From CALLVY01 sp937899855 (GTDB taxonomy: Bacteria > Bacteroidota > Bacteroidia > Chitinophagales > Saprospiraceae), in the NCBI GenBank assembly GCA_039820405.1, contig JBCBQC010000064.1, positions 1-37,806 of the forward strand: a stretch of DNA of 37,806 bases, given 5' to 3'. This document shows, one piece after another, positions 1 through 7,448 of the stretch (positions within the stretch are counted from its first letter, which is position 1; every line of letters starts with the position of its first letter). The notes under the pieces are model-generated. The model was not told where the DNA came from. It saw nothing but the letters and a program-made list of their open reading frames with translations, and searched no databases. The position numbers and the translations under genes are program-made.

Positions 1-5
1 GTGAC

Positions 6-70
6 GCTTTTGGCAACGAAGTAGGGGCGAAAAGGACCCTGACGTAGCCCGAAGGATATTTTTGAGATGG
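6..70 (+). repeat. Dispersed repeat, copy 1 (left of lipoprotein array)
   Basis: This ~65-base element matches a second copy at 3788-3851. Both open with the same 15 bases (GCTTTTGGCAACGAA) and close with TATTTTTGAG followed by RTGG, and the two blocks are 51 and 50 bases apart. The middle is diverged but alignable. The copies lie in the same orientation on the two sides of the three-lipoprotein array. No gene function is visible. It could be a family of short interspersed repeats or the remains of a duplicated intergenic segment. Confidence 0.6.
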
Positions 71-146
71 CTTCTAGAAGCAAGGGGGAATGGGGACCAT
101 TACTCGACGAAGCAATCTAGCGGTACGGAGATAAGAAAATAAGGAA

Positions 147-179
147 TCCCGCTCCGCACCCATTGGGTGTGAAGCGGGA
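147..179 (-). terminator. Intrinsic terminator of lipoprotein gene 1
   Basis: A GC-rich hairpin (arms TCCCGCT and AGCGGGA, extended inward by a CACCC/GGGTG pairing) lies about 50 bases past the stop of the minus-strand gene. On the minus strand it is followed by a T-rich run (about 128-144). Near-identical hairpins follow the other two paralogs. Confidence 0.75.
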
Positions 180-231
180 CCAACAAATTAATTGCTAACT
201 AAAAGCAGTGTCTTATTTCTTTAGAGCTTCT

Positions 232-1254
232 TTAGAGCATTGCCTCTAATGCGTTTTGGAATCCGGGGTAGTCCATCGTCTGCATCATCGAGCAGTCGAC
301 GATCTCGACGTGGTTACCCGAAGAGGAGATGATGGTGGTCACCATGATGGTGTAAATATATCCGTGCCCACAGTCGAGGGCGAAGACAAAGGTAGCCGGG
401 GCACCACCCAGGGTCATGACCGCGCCTTGCTGCCCACAAAGTGTGAACTCATTGTGGGACACTTGCGTCAGCTCAAAAGCGCTGTTCAAGCCGGGGATGT
501 AAATGGCCGTGAAGGCGGTCGACGGATCGATGGCACAGGGGAGATCACAGTCGATGATGAATTGGATACAATTCACCGGAGTACCCGGGTAGGCGTAGAT
601 GATGTCTACATTGATCCAACCCAACATCCCTTGCAGCAATACCAGGTAAGCTTCGATGTCGCTGCGATCCTGGCTGCGGACCACTTCCACCTTTTCGCCC
701 GTCGGCTTCCACATGACTTGTTCGCCAACTTCATCGCCGTAGTACAATTCCATGTTTTCCTTCGCCCCACCCGTATTGGCGGTCGGCAACAGCAATTGCA
801 TTTCACCCTGTCCGTCCAGGCGCAGCTCCTCTCCGTTTTGGTAGACCTGTACGAAAACTTCGCCACCCGACTGGAGCAGCTCGATCCGGCCGTCGTAATC
901 GGCTAGGGTTTGCTTGCGGTTGAGCATCATCTCGACGGGATCGTAAATCTCGATCAATTCGATCTCGACCGTTCCGCGGACCCGCTCGCCGGCAGCGTTG
1001 ACCAGGGCGTTGTCGATGTTGACTACGGTTCCTTGCGCGCCCACCACGTGGTAGCGGCCCGATCCGAGGTCCTCGGCCACTAGCCGTTGGGTGTTTTCTT
1101 GGAGGTGCTTTTGAAATACGGTCTCCTTTTGTACCACTTCCTGAGGACTTTGGGGAGCCAAATGCTCCTGTTTGGTACAAGCGGCGAAGACCAGGGCGAT
1201 CATCAGGACTGCGACCAGGGCAAAAGAAAAACGATTGTTTTTTTGGATAAGCAT
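232..1254 (-). CDS. Putative lipoprotein, paralog 1 of 3
   Basis: The 340-residue product begins with a lipoprotein signal (basic start, hydrophobic core, VFAAC with Cys26), so it is probably exported and lipid-anchored. The start at 1254 is chosen over an in-frame upstream ATG because it directly precedes the signal peptide and matches paralog 2. Residues ~60-200 form a beta-rich domain (GRYHVVG, GTVVNIDNALVNAAGERV, RGTVEIELIEIY, SGGEVFVQVYQNGE) that loosely recalls ZU5-like sandwiches. The C-terminal part carries paired cysteines (DCDLPC, LCG, DCG, VDC) that could form disulfides. I do not recognise a named family and assign no function. The gene has its own leader and terminator and is followed by two paralogs on the same strand. 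Confidence 0.85.
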   Translation of the reverse strand: MLIQKNNRFSFALVAVLMIALVFAACTKQEHLAPQSPQEVVQKETVFQKHLQENTQRLVAEDLGSGRYHVVGAQGTVVNIDNALVNAAGERVRGTVEIELIEIYDPVEMMLNRKQTLADYDGRIELLQSGGEVFVQVYQNGEELRLDGQGEMQLLLPTANTGGAKENMELYYGDEVGEQVMWKPTGEKVEVVRSQDRSDIEAYLVLLQGMLGWINVDIIYAYPGTPVNCIQFIIDCDLPCAIDPSTAFTAIYIPGLNSAFELTQVSHNEFTLCGQQGAVMTLGGAPATFVFALDCGHGYIYTIMVTTIISSSGNHVEIVDCSMMQTMDYPGFQNALEAML

Positions 1255-1305
1255 AGTTATGGTTTTTACAGGTGATTGAAAAATAGGTTTATTCCTTGTT
1301 ATAAG
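1255..1305 (-). promoter_or_regulatory. Conserved leader/promoter region of lipoprotein gene 1
   Basis: The 50 bases before the start codon are almost the same as those before paralog 2 (2502-2548): CTTATAA, then GGAATAAACCTATTTTTCAAT, then a short A-rich stretch and CCATAACTATG. The conserved TATAA block about 45 bases upstream is a candidate -7 region, although it does not match TAnnTTTG well. Conservation shows that the whole transcription unit was duplicated. Confidence 0.4.
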
Positions 1306-1403
1306 TCCGGAGGGAACCGAGTGTGACAAGAATCCTGATTTTTTTTTATTACACCTCACTGGATGAATGGGAACCGGTGCTTCCAAATGGCTAAAAACAA
1401 GGA

Positions 1404-1438
1404 ATCCCGCCCTGCGCCCAGTGGGTGCGGAGCGGGAT
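1404..1438 (-). terminator. Intrinsic terminator of lipoprotein gene 2
   Basis: Perfect outer arms ATCCCGC and GCGGGAT with an inner GCGCCC/GGGTGC pairing lie ~40 bases after the paralog 2 stop. On the minus strand they are followed by TTCCTTGTTTTTAGC. The element has the same sequence family and position as the hairpins after paralogs 1 and 3. Confidence 0.75.
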
Positions 1439-1478
1439 CAAAAAATTAATTGCTAACTAAAAACAGTGCTTTATTTCC

Positions 1479-2501
1479 CTAAAGCAAGGCTTCCATGGCG
1501 TTGTGGAAATCGTAGAAATCCAAGGCCTGCACCATCGAACAATCGACAATCTCGACGTGGTAACCGGAGGTGCTGATGACCGTGCTTACTATGATGGTAC
1601 GCACCACCCCGTCGCCACAGTCGATGGCGAAGATGAGGGTCGCCGGGGCGCCCCCCAGGGTAATCATGGCGCCACCTTCTCCACAGAGCTGGAACTTGTT
1701 GGGCTCCACTTGCGTCAACTCAAAGGCGCTCATCAAATCGGGAACGTAGAGGGCCGCAAAGGCCGTCGTGGGATCGATGGGGCAGGGAAAATCGCAGTTG
1801 ACCTTGAGCTCGATGCACTCAACCTGAGCACCGGGGTAACTGTAGATTACGTCCACGTTGATCCAACCCAGTATTTCCTGGAGGATGACCTGATAGGTTT
1901 CGATCTCGCTGCGATCCTGGCTACGGATCACCGCCACTTTTTCGCCCGTGGGCTTCCACATCACTTGCTCCCCGATTTCCTCGCCGTAGTACAATTCCAT
2001 ATTTTCCTTCGCGCCCCCCGTATTGGTGGTCGGCAAGAGCAATTGCATGTCGCCTTGTCCGTCCAGGCGCAGTTGCTCCCCATTTTGGTAAACCTGTACG
2101 TAAACCTCCCCGCCCGACTGGAGCATTTCGATCCGGCCGTCGTAATCGGCCAGGGTTTGCTTGCGGTTCAGAATCATGTCGACGGGACTGTAAATCTCGA
2201 TCAATTCGACTTCGACCGTTCCGCGGACCCGCTCGCCGGCGGCGTTGATCAGGGCATTGTCGATGTTGACCACGGTTCCTTGCTCGCCCACCACGTGGTA
2301 GCGGCCCGATCCGAGGTCTTCGGCCACCAAGCGCTGGGTGCTTTCGCGGAGGTACTTTTGGAATACCGTTTCGTTCGGTACGGCCTCCGGAGCACTTTGG
2401 GGCGCCAAATCTTCCTGTTTGTTACAAGCGGCGAAGACCAGACCGATCATCAGGACCGTCGCTAGGGCGAAGGCAAAGCGGGTATTTTTTTGAATGAGCA
2501 T
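1479..2501 (-). CDS. Putative lipoprotein, paralog 2 of 3
   Basis: The 340-residue protein has the same length as paralog 1 and is very similar through most of the mature chain. The signal ends in VFAAC with Cys26. The segment from DLGSGRYHVVG to the LQSGGEV motif is nearly unchanged between paralogs, while the C-terminal third differs more. The same cysteine spacing is kept (NCDFPC, LCGEGG, DCGDG, VDC), so the fold is probably the same. It is presumed an outer-membrane or surface lipoprotein. The role is unknown. Confidence 0.85.
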   Translation of the reverse strand: MLIQKNTRFAFALATVLMIGLVFAACNKQEDLAPQSAPEAVPNETVFQKYLRESTQRLVAEDLGSGRYHVVGEQGTVVNIDNALINAAGERVRGTVEVELIEIYSPVDMILNRKQTLADYDGRIEMLQSGGEVYVQVYQNGEQLRLDGQGDMQLLLPTTNTGGAKENMELYYGEEIGEQVMWKPTGEKVAVIRSQDRSEIETYQVILQEILGWINVDVIYSYPGAQVECIELKVNCDFPCPIDPTTAFAALYVPDLMSAFELTQVEPNKFQLCGEGGAMITLGGAPATLIFAIDCGDGVVRTIIVSTVISTSGYHVEIVDCSMVQALDFYDFHNAMEALL

Positions 2502-2548
2502 AGTTATGGTTTTAGGTGATTGAAAATAGGTTTATTCCAACTTATAAG
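2502..2548 (-). promoter_or_regulatory. Conserved leader/promoter region of lipoprotein gene 2
   Basis: This is the counterpart of the leader at 1255-1305, with the same CTTATAA block, GGAATAAACC stretch and CCATAACT just before ATG. An imperfect -7 match (TAAGTTGG, 7 of 8 to TAnnTTTG) lies inside it. The leader of paralog 3 keeps only part of the pattern. Confidence 0.4.
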
Positions 2549-2582
2549 CGGGTGGGGGCACAAATGTGACTAAAAATGAAAA

Positions 2583-2617
2583 ATCCCGCCCTGCGCCCAG
2601 GGGGAGCAGAGCGGGAT
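2583..2617 (-). terminator. Intrinsic terminator of lipoprotein gene 3
   Basis: Arms ATCCCGC and GCGGGAT enclose a partly paired GC-rich core ~35 bases past the paralog 3 stop. The minus strand continues into TTTTTCATTTTTAG. It is the third member of the same terminator family. Confidence 0.7.
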
Positions 2618-2650
2618 CAAGCTTACAAAATGAAACGGTACCTTATCTAT

Positions 2651-3655
2651 CTAGAGCAGGTCTCCCAGTGCGGCGTAGAACTCGGCGTAACTCATACCCT
2701 CCGCCATCGGACAATCGACAATCTCTAAGTGGGAACCAGAGGTACTAATCACGGAGCCCGCAATAATGGTGCGTACCATACCATCGCCACATTCGATGGC
2801 GAAGATAAAGACCACCGGGGCGGTGCCCAGGGTAAAGGGACCATCCACGCCTCCACAAATCTCAAACGTATTGGGGCCGACTTGCGTCAACTCAACGGCG
2901 CCCATCAGACCGGGAATGTAGAGGGCGGCAAAGGACGTCAAGGGAGTAATGGGGCAGGGAAAAGTACAATTGACTTTCAGCTCTATACATTCGACGTTAG
3001 AACCGGGGTAGCTGTAAAGCGCGGCTACACTGACCCAACCCAGCGCTTCCTCGAGGATGATCAGGTAGGTTGTGATATCGCTGCGATCCTGGCTGCGGAC
3101 CACCTCCACTTTTTCGCCCGTGGACTGCCACTCTACTTGCTCTCCGATCTCCTCGCCGTAGTACAATTCCATGTTCTCCTTCGCCTCCCCCGTATTGTCG
3201 GTCGGAAGCAGCAATTGCATGTCGCCCTGTCCGTCCAGGCGCAGTTGTTCCCCATTTTGGTAGACTTGTACGTAGACTTTTCCACCCGACTGGAGCAGCT
3301 CCTGATCGGCCAGGCTCTGCTGACGGTGGAGGATCTGATCGGCGAGACTGTACACCTCGATCAATTCGACTTCGACCGTTCCGCGGACCCGCTTACCAGC
3401 GGCATTGACCAGGGCATTGTCGATGTTCACTACGGTACCCTGCTCGCCCACGACGTGGTAGCGGCCCGATCCGAGATCTTCGGCCACCAAACGCTGGGTA
3501 CTTTCTCGAAGGTGCTGTTGGAACGCCGTTTCGCTCTGCACGCTCTCTAGGGAACTTTGGGGAGCCAAATCTTCCTGCTTGCTACAGGAGGCGAAGACCA
3601 GGCCGATCATCAGGACCGTCGCTAGGACAAAACGGGTGTTGTTTTGCATAAACAT
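2651..3655 (-). CDS. Putative lipoprotein, paralog 3 of 3
   Basis: The 334-residue product is the most diverged of the three. The lipoprotein signal ends in VFASC with Cys24. The start at 3655 is preferred; the frame stays open upstream to 3913, but that extension has no signal-like character and runs through the dispersed repeat. Compared with its paralogs it lacks four to five residues before the LLQSGG motif (LADQELLQ instead of LADYDGRIELLQ), an in-frame deletion. Cysteine pairs are conserved (NCTFPC, CGG, ECGDG, VDC). It is transcribed away from the glycan operon. Function is unknown. Confidence 0.83.
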   Translation of the reverse strand: MFMQNNTRFVLATVLMIGLVFASCSKQEDLAPQSSLESVQSETAFQQHLRESTQRLVAEDLGSGRYHVVGEQGTVVNIDNALVNAAGKRVRGTVEVELIEVYSLADQILHRQQSLADQELLQSGGKVYVQVYQNGEQLRLDGQGDMQLLLPTDNTGEAKENMELYYGEEIGEQVEWQSTGEKVEVVRSQDRSDITTYLIILEEALGWVSVAALYSYPGSNVECIELKVNCTFPCPITPLTSFAALYIPGLMGAVELTQVGPNTFEICGGVDGPFTLGTAPVVFIFAIECGDGMVRTIIAGSVISTSGSHLEIVDCPMAEGMSYAEFYAALGDLL

Positions 3656-3787
3656 AGTAATAGTTTTTGATAGGTAAATGAAAATAAGTTTGTGTTCTGT
3701 CAACCCGCTCAAAAAGTTGGCTGGCCGGGTAATGATCATTCGCATTCCGACAAAATGGCCAAACGGTGCACGGTAATATTGGACGAT

Positions 3788-3851
3788 GCTTTTGGCAACG
3801 AAATGGGAACGGAAGAAACCCGATCGAATCCTTGAGGTATTTTTGAGGTGG
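3788..3851 (+). repeat. Dispersed repeat, copy 2 (right of lipoprotein array)
   Basis: Second copy of the element at 6-70, in the same orientation, lying in the 276-base divergent gap between lipoprotein gene 3 and the flippase gene. The outer blocks are identical over 15 and 10 bases and the centre has diverged. Confidence 0.6.
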
Positions 3852-3920
3852 TTGCCCATATAAGTGGGCTGGGGAAAAAACGTGACACCGCGGATGGGTT
3901 TTTTAATTCTCACAGATTGG

Positions 3921-3928
3921 TATCTTTG
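3921..3928 (+). promoter_or_regulatory. Bacteroidota -7 box before the glycan operon
   Basis: TATCTTTG matches TAnnTTTG exactly and ends three bases before the flippase ATG. With the usual offset, transcription would start at or next to the ATG, giving a nearly leaderless message. No TTG is seen at the usual -33 distance, only a T-rich run at 3899-3906. Confidence 0.5.
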
Positions 3929-3931
3929 GGC

Positions 3932-5221
3932 ATGTTTTGGAAGAGCGAATTCGGGCGCAACATCGCGAAAATGCTGGGGGGAGTGGGCTTGGCCCAGGTG
4001 ATTAATTTTGCCGCTTCGCTGGTCCTCGCTCGCCTGTACGACGAGGCCGATTTTGGTCGGCTTGCCCTGTTTACCTCCCTGATGATGCTGCTCACCAACC
4101 TCGCTGGACTGCGTTACGAACTGGCTACCGTCCTACCCCGCCGTCCCGAAAAAGCGCTTGCCGTACTCGCCCTCGCCCTGCGTCTCAACCTGCTGTTTGG
4201 CCTCCTGGCCCTGCTCCTGGTTGGCCTCGGCCGCCCCTGGCTGGCACAGTACCCCAAACTCGCCAGCCTCGGCCCACTGCTCTGGCTCGTTCCCCTGGCC
4301 CTCTTCCTCCTCAGCGCCTTCAATAGCTTCAACTACTGGTACACCCGCCAGAAAGCCTTCGGCTGGATCGCCCGCGTACAAGTGGCCCAAACCAGTGTGG
4401 GCGCACTGGCCCAGATGGGCTTGGCTTCGGTGCTGCCGGGGGTCGGCCTCATCTGGGGCTACCTCCTGCGCTTGCTCAGTGGCTTTGGCCTTTTCGCCTG
4501 GGGCTTTCGCCGATGGTGGGCCCCACTCCAAGCCGCGGCCAAGCCCCCCGCCCTACGGTCCGTGGCGCGGGAGTACCGCGAATTTCCCCTCGTCAATGCC
4601 CCCCACGTGGGTTTGGATGTCCTCCAAAACGAGGGCATCGTCTTTTTGGTCGTTTACTTTTTTACCGAAAGTTTGGTGGGCAGCTACGCCTTTGCCCTGC
4701 GCATCGTCAAGGCCCCCCTCGGGATCATCGGGCGGGCGCTGACCCCCGTGTTCTACCAACGGGCCAGCGAATTGCACCGGGAAAACCCCGCGGCCCTACG
4801 CGACCTCATCCGCCAGATCTACGGCCGCCTGCTACTGGTGGGCCTGCCCGGTTTTGCCCTGCTCTTTTTTGGCGCACCGAGCCTTTTCGCGCTGCTGTTT
4901 GGAGAAAATTGGCGGCTGGCCGGTCAGATCGCCAGCATCCTCACCCCCTGGCTCCTACTCAATTTTATCGCCTCCCCCGTTTCCCAACTGCCCCTCGTCG
5001 TCGGTCGGCAGAAAACGGCCCTGGCCCTGGCGGGACTTGGCGTCCTGCTCAAGCTGGGGGCCTTGCTGGCCGCCGGCTGGTTGGAAGCGGGCGAGCTGCG
5101 GGCCTTTTTGTACCTTTGCCTGGGCGCCTCCCTGTACCAGGCCATCGTACTGCTGTGGTACTATTGGATTGCCGGAATGCCCACAAGCACAAGTACCAAA
5201 AATGAGGATACTCCTGATTAG
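3932..5221 (+). CDS. Wzx-like polysaccharide flippase (MATE/MOP superfamily)
   Basis: A 429-residue polytopic membrane protein with roughly 12 hydrophobic segments. The N-terminal part (NIAKMLGGVGLAQVINFAAS, then ARLYDEADFGRLALF) is typical of lipid-linked oligosaccharide flippases, which move undecaprenyl-linked repeat units across the inner membrane. The ATG at 3932 is chosen because it follows a -7 box and fits the family start; an upstream in-frame GTG at 3848 lies inside the dispersed repeat. The 3' end overlaps the next gene by 20 bases, which suggests translational coupling. Glycosyltransferases follow directly, supporting a role in surface glycan export. Substrate is unknown. Confidence 0.88.
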   Translation: MFWKSEFGRNIAKMLGGVGLAQVINFAASLVLARLYDEADFGRLALFTSLMMLLTNLAGLRYELATVLPRRPEKALAVLALALRLNLLFGLLALLLVGLGRPWLAQYPKLASLGPLLWLVPLALFLLSAFNSFNYWYTRQKAFGWIARVQVAQTSVGALAQMGLASVLPGVGLIWGYLLRLLSGFGLFAWGFRRWWAPLQAAAKPPALRSVAREYREFPLVNAPHVGLDVLQNEGIVFLVVYFFTESLVGSYAFALRIVKAPLGIIGRALTPVFYQRASELHRENPAALRDLIRQIYGRLLLVGLPGFALLFFGAPSLFALLFGENWRLAGQIASILTPWLLLNFIASPVSQLPLVVGRQKTALALAGLGVLLKLGALLAAGWLEAGELRAFLYLCLGASLYQAIVLLWYYWIAGMPTSTSTKNEDTPD

Positions 5222-6323
5222 CGACGTCGATTCGCCCCACACCCAGCAGTGGGTAAGCGGCCTGGTGGGTAGGGGCCTGGAAATTGGCATCTTTAGCCTA
5301 CGGGACGAACGGCTGGGCTGGACGGATGACCTCCCGCAAGTTCGGGTCCTGTACGCCCGTACCCCCACTTATTTCCCCGCGCTGGGCGTCCTCAACAACA
5401 TCAACCTCTTTACCTACGGCCCCAGCCTACGTCGGGCCGTTCGGGACTTTCGGCCCGACCTGATCCACGCCCACAATTTGGGCAATCACGGACTGGTGGC
5501 GGCCCTGGCGGGGGTCCAACCCCTGCTCCTTTCGGCCTGGGGATCGGATATTTTTTCGCATCCGCACCGCAGTTGGTTCCACCACTACTGGACCCGCTAC
5601 ACCCTCCGCCGTGGCCAGCGCATCCTGGCAACGAGTAAGGTGCTGGCCGAAGAGACGGCCAAATACTGCGAACAGGCGGTCGCCCTGACGCCCTTTGGCA
5701 TTGATACCCAACGGTTTGCCCCCCGGCCACGGAAGCATCGCTTTGGTGCGGGCAAGCTACTCCTGGGCTCGGTCAAGAGCTTGGAGCCCGTGTACAACCA
5801 CGCCTGGACCCTGCGTTGTTTTGCGCAGCTTTGCCGACAGCTACCGGAGGTGCCTCTGGCGCTGGTGCTGGTGGGCAAGGGCTCCTTGGCGGATGCGCTC
5901 AGGGGCTTGGCCGCCGAACTGGGGGTGGCCGAGAAAGTCCACTTTACCGGTTTAATTCCCTACGCTCAAATACCCGAAATCCTAGCGGAAATTGACATCT
6001 TTGTGAACGTTTCCAAACGCGAAAGTTTTGGCGTAGCGGTGCTCGAAGCTTCCGCAACGGAGCGGCCCGTAGTGGCCACCCGGGTGGAAGGCCTGCCCGA
6101 GGTGGTCGAAGAGGGACAGACCGGTTTTTTGATCCCCCTCGGTGACGATGCGACTTTTGTACGGACCCTGGAACGCTTGGTCCAACAAGCGGATTTGCGA
6201 CGGGAATTGGGTCGGGCCGGTCGGAAATTTGTCCAACAGCATTACGAAAAAGAGGCTTGTATCGACCGGATGATCGCCATTTATCAGGAGACGCTAGCGA
6301 GCGACCGCGATCGCCACAAGTGA
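5202..6323 (+). CDS. Glycosyltransferase family 4 (GT-B)
   Basis: A 373-residue GT-B enzyme expected to add a sugar from a nucleotide-sugar donor to a lipid-linked acceptor at the cytoplasmic membrane face. The N-terminal half has HAHNLGNHGLVAAL and SAWGSD. The C-terminal donor domain has VGKGSL, VHFTGLIPYAQIPEIL and the E-x7-E motif (Glu274, Glu282 in ESFGVAVLE), followed by GLPEVVEEGQTGFLI. The start MRILLISD at 5202 lies inside the flippase gene. The frame is open further upstream, but that extension is a proline/serine-rich shadow of the flippase gene. Retaining chemistry is inferred from the family. Confidence 0.9.
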   Translation: MRILLISDVDSPHTQQWVSGLVGRGLEIGIFSLRDERLGWTDDLPQVRVLYARTPTYFPALGVLNNINLFTYGPSLRRAVRDFRPDLIHAHNLGNHGLVAALAGVQPLLLSAWGSDIFSHPHRSWFHHYWTRYTLRRGQRILATSKVLAEETAKYCEQAVALTPFGIDTQRFAPRPRKHRFGAGKLLLGSVKSLEPVYNHAWTLRCFAQLCRQLPEVPLALVLVGKGSLADALRGLAAELGVAEKVHFTGLIPYAQIPEILAEIDIFVNVSKRESFGVAVLEASATERPVVATRVEGLPEVVEEGQTGFLIPLGDDATFVRTLERLVQQADLRRELGRAGRKFVQQHYEKEACIDRMIAIYQETLASDRDRHK

Positions 6324-6329
6324 GTTATT

Positions 6330-7436
6330 ATGAAGAAGAAAGTTTGCCACATCACCACCGTTCACCACACCTACGATACCCGTATCTTTTACCGGCAGTG
6401 TACCTCCCTCGTCCGCAATGGCTACGAGGTACACCTGATCGTGGTCAATCAGGAGAAGGCGGAGGAAAAAAATGGCATCATCATCCACAACCTACGGGTA
6501 GATATGAGCAATCGGCTCCAACGGATGTTCAAGGCGAGCCAGGCCGCCCTGGCCAAGGCCCTGGAAATCGACGCCGATCTCTACCATTTTCACGATCCCG
6601 AACTGCTTTCGATGGGGCTGCAACTGCGGCGACGCAATAAGGTGGTCATCTACGACATCCACGAAAACGTCCCCCTCCAAATGTACTCCAAGCCCTACCT
6701 ACCGGCACTCCTCAAGCCAGTGGTGAGCCAGGGGGTCAAGTGGGTGGAAGACTACGCGGCCCCCAAAATGTCGGGGCTGGTATCGGCCTGGCCAAAGATC
6801 GAGGAGCGCTTTGGTAAAATTCACGACCGGGTGGTGGGCATTTACAACTTTCCCGAAGTCGATTTTCTCCACCAAGCCCCCCGGGCGGTCCCCAAAACGC
6901 GCGACATCTGCTTCGTGGGCTTGATCAACGAAGTCCGCGGTATCCGCCAAATGCTGGACATGCTTTCGGAAGTCGACGCCCGGCTCACCCTGGTGGGCTA
7001 TTTCCCCACTACCGAACTCGAAAGGTCCGTACGGCAGCATCCCAACTGGGACCGGGTGGAATTTATGGGTTTCCAAAACCGCGAACGCGTCGCCGAGATC
7101 CTCCAAAGCAGCCGCGTGGGGATGGCGACCTTTTTGCCCGACCCCAATTACCTCTTTGCCTATCCCAACAAAATTTTTGAATACATGGCCGCCGAACTGC
7201 CCGTGGTAGCCTCCCACTTTCCCTTCTGGATGGAGATCGTCGAAGGCAGCCGCTGTGGCATCGGGGTAGACCCCGAAGACGTCGGTGCCATCGCCGCTGC
7301 CGTCCGACAAATCCTGGAAGCTCCCAAAACCGCCCTGGCCATGGGACGCCGGGGGCGCGAGGCCGTGGAACGGGAATACAACTGGCTGGCCCAGGAAAAA
7401 AAGCTGGTCCAGTTTTACGAGCGTTTGTTGGCCTAA
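6330..7436 (+). CDS. Glycosyltransferase family 4 (GT-B), second enzyme
   Basis: A 368-residue protein starting six bases after the previous gene. The N-terminus (MKKKVCHITTVHHTYDTRIF) fits a subgroup of bacterial GT4 enzymes of O-antigen and capsule clusters. Other marks are DLYHFHDPELL, YDIHENVP and the donor-domain segment YPNKIFEYMAAELPVV with Glu284, followed by an acidic glycine-rich C-terminal motif. It probably extends the same glycan as its neighbours. Donor and acceptor cannot be read from sequence. Confidence 0.88.
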   Translation: MKKKVCHITTVHHTYDTRIFYRQCTSLVRNGYEVHLIVVNQEKAEEKNGIIIHNLRVDMSNRLQRMFKASQAALAKALEIDADLYHFHDPELLSMGLQLRRRNKVVIYDIHENVPLQMYSKPYLPALLKPVVSQGVKWVEDYAAPKMSGLVSAWPKIEERFGKIHDRVVGIYNFPEVDFLHQAPRAVPKTRDICFVGLINEVRGIRQMLDMLSEVDARLTLVGYFPTTELERSVRQHPNWDRVEFMGFQNRERVAEILQSSRVGMATFLPDPNYLFAYPNKIFEYMAAELPVVASHFPFWMEIVEGSRCGIGVDPEDVGAIAAAVRQILEAPKTALAMGRRGREAVEREYNWLAQEKKLVQFYERLLA

Positions 7437-7448
7437 AAAATCACTCCC

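Noticed and set aside
1503..2465. 320-codon plus-strand open frame opposite lipoprotein gene 2
   Set aside because: Similar antisense frames are open over all three paralogs because the genes are alike. The products are His/Asp-rich and resemble no protein; the minus-strand lipoprotein signals are clear.
3848..3931. Upstream GTG extension of the flippase gene
   Set aside because: It lies in the dispersed repeat and lacks family similarity. The ATG at 3932 follows a perfect -7 box.
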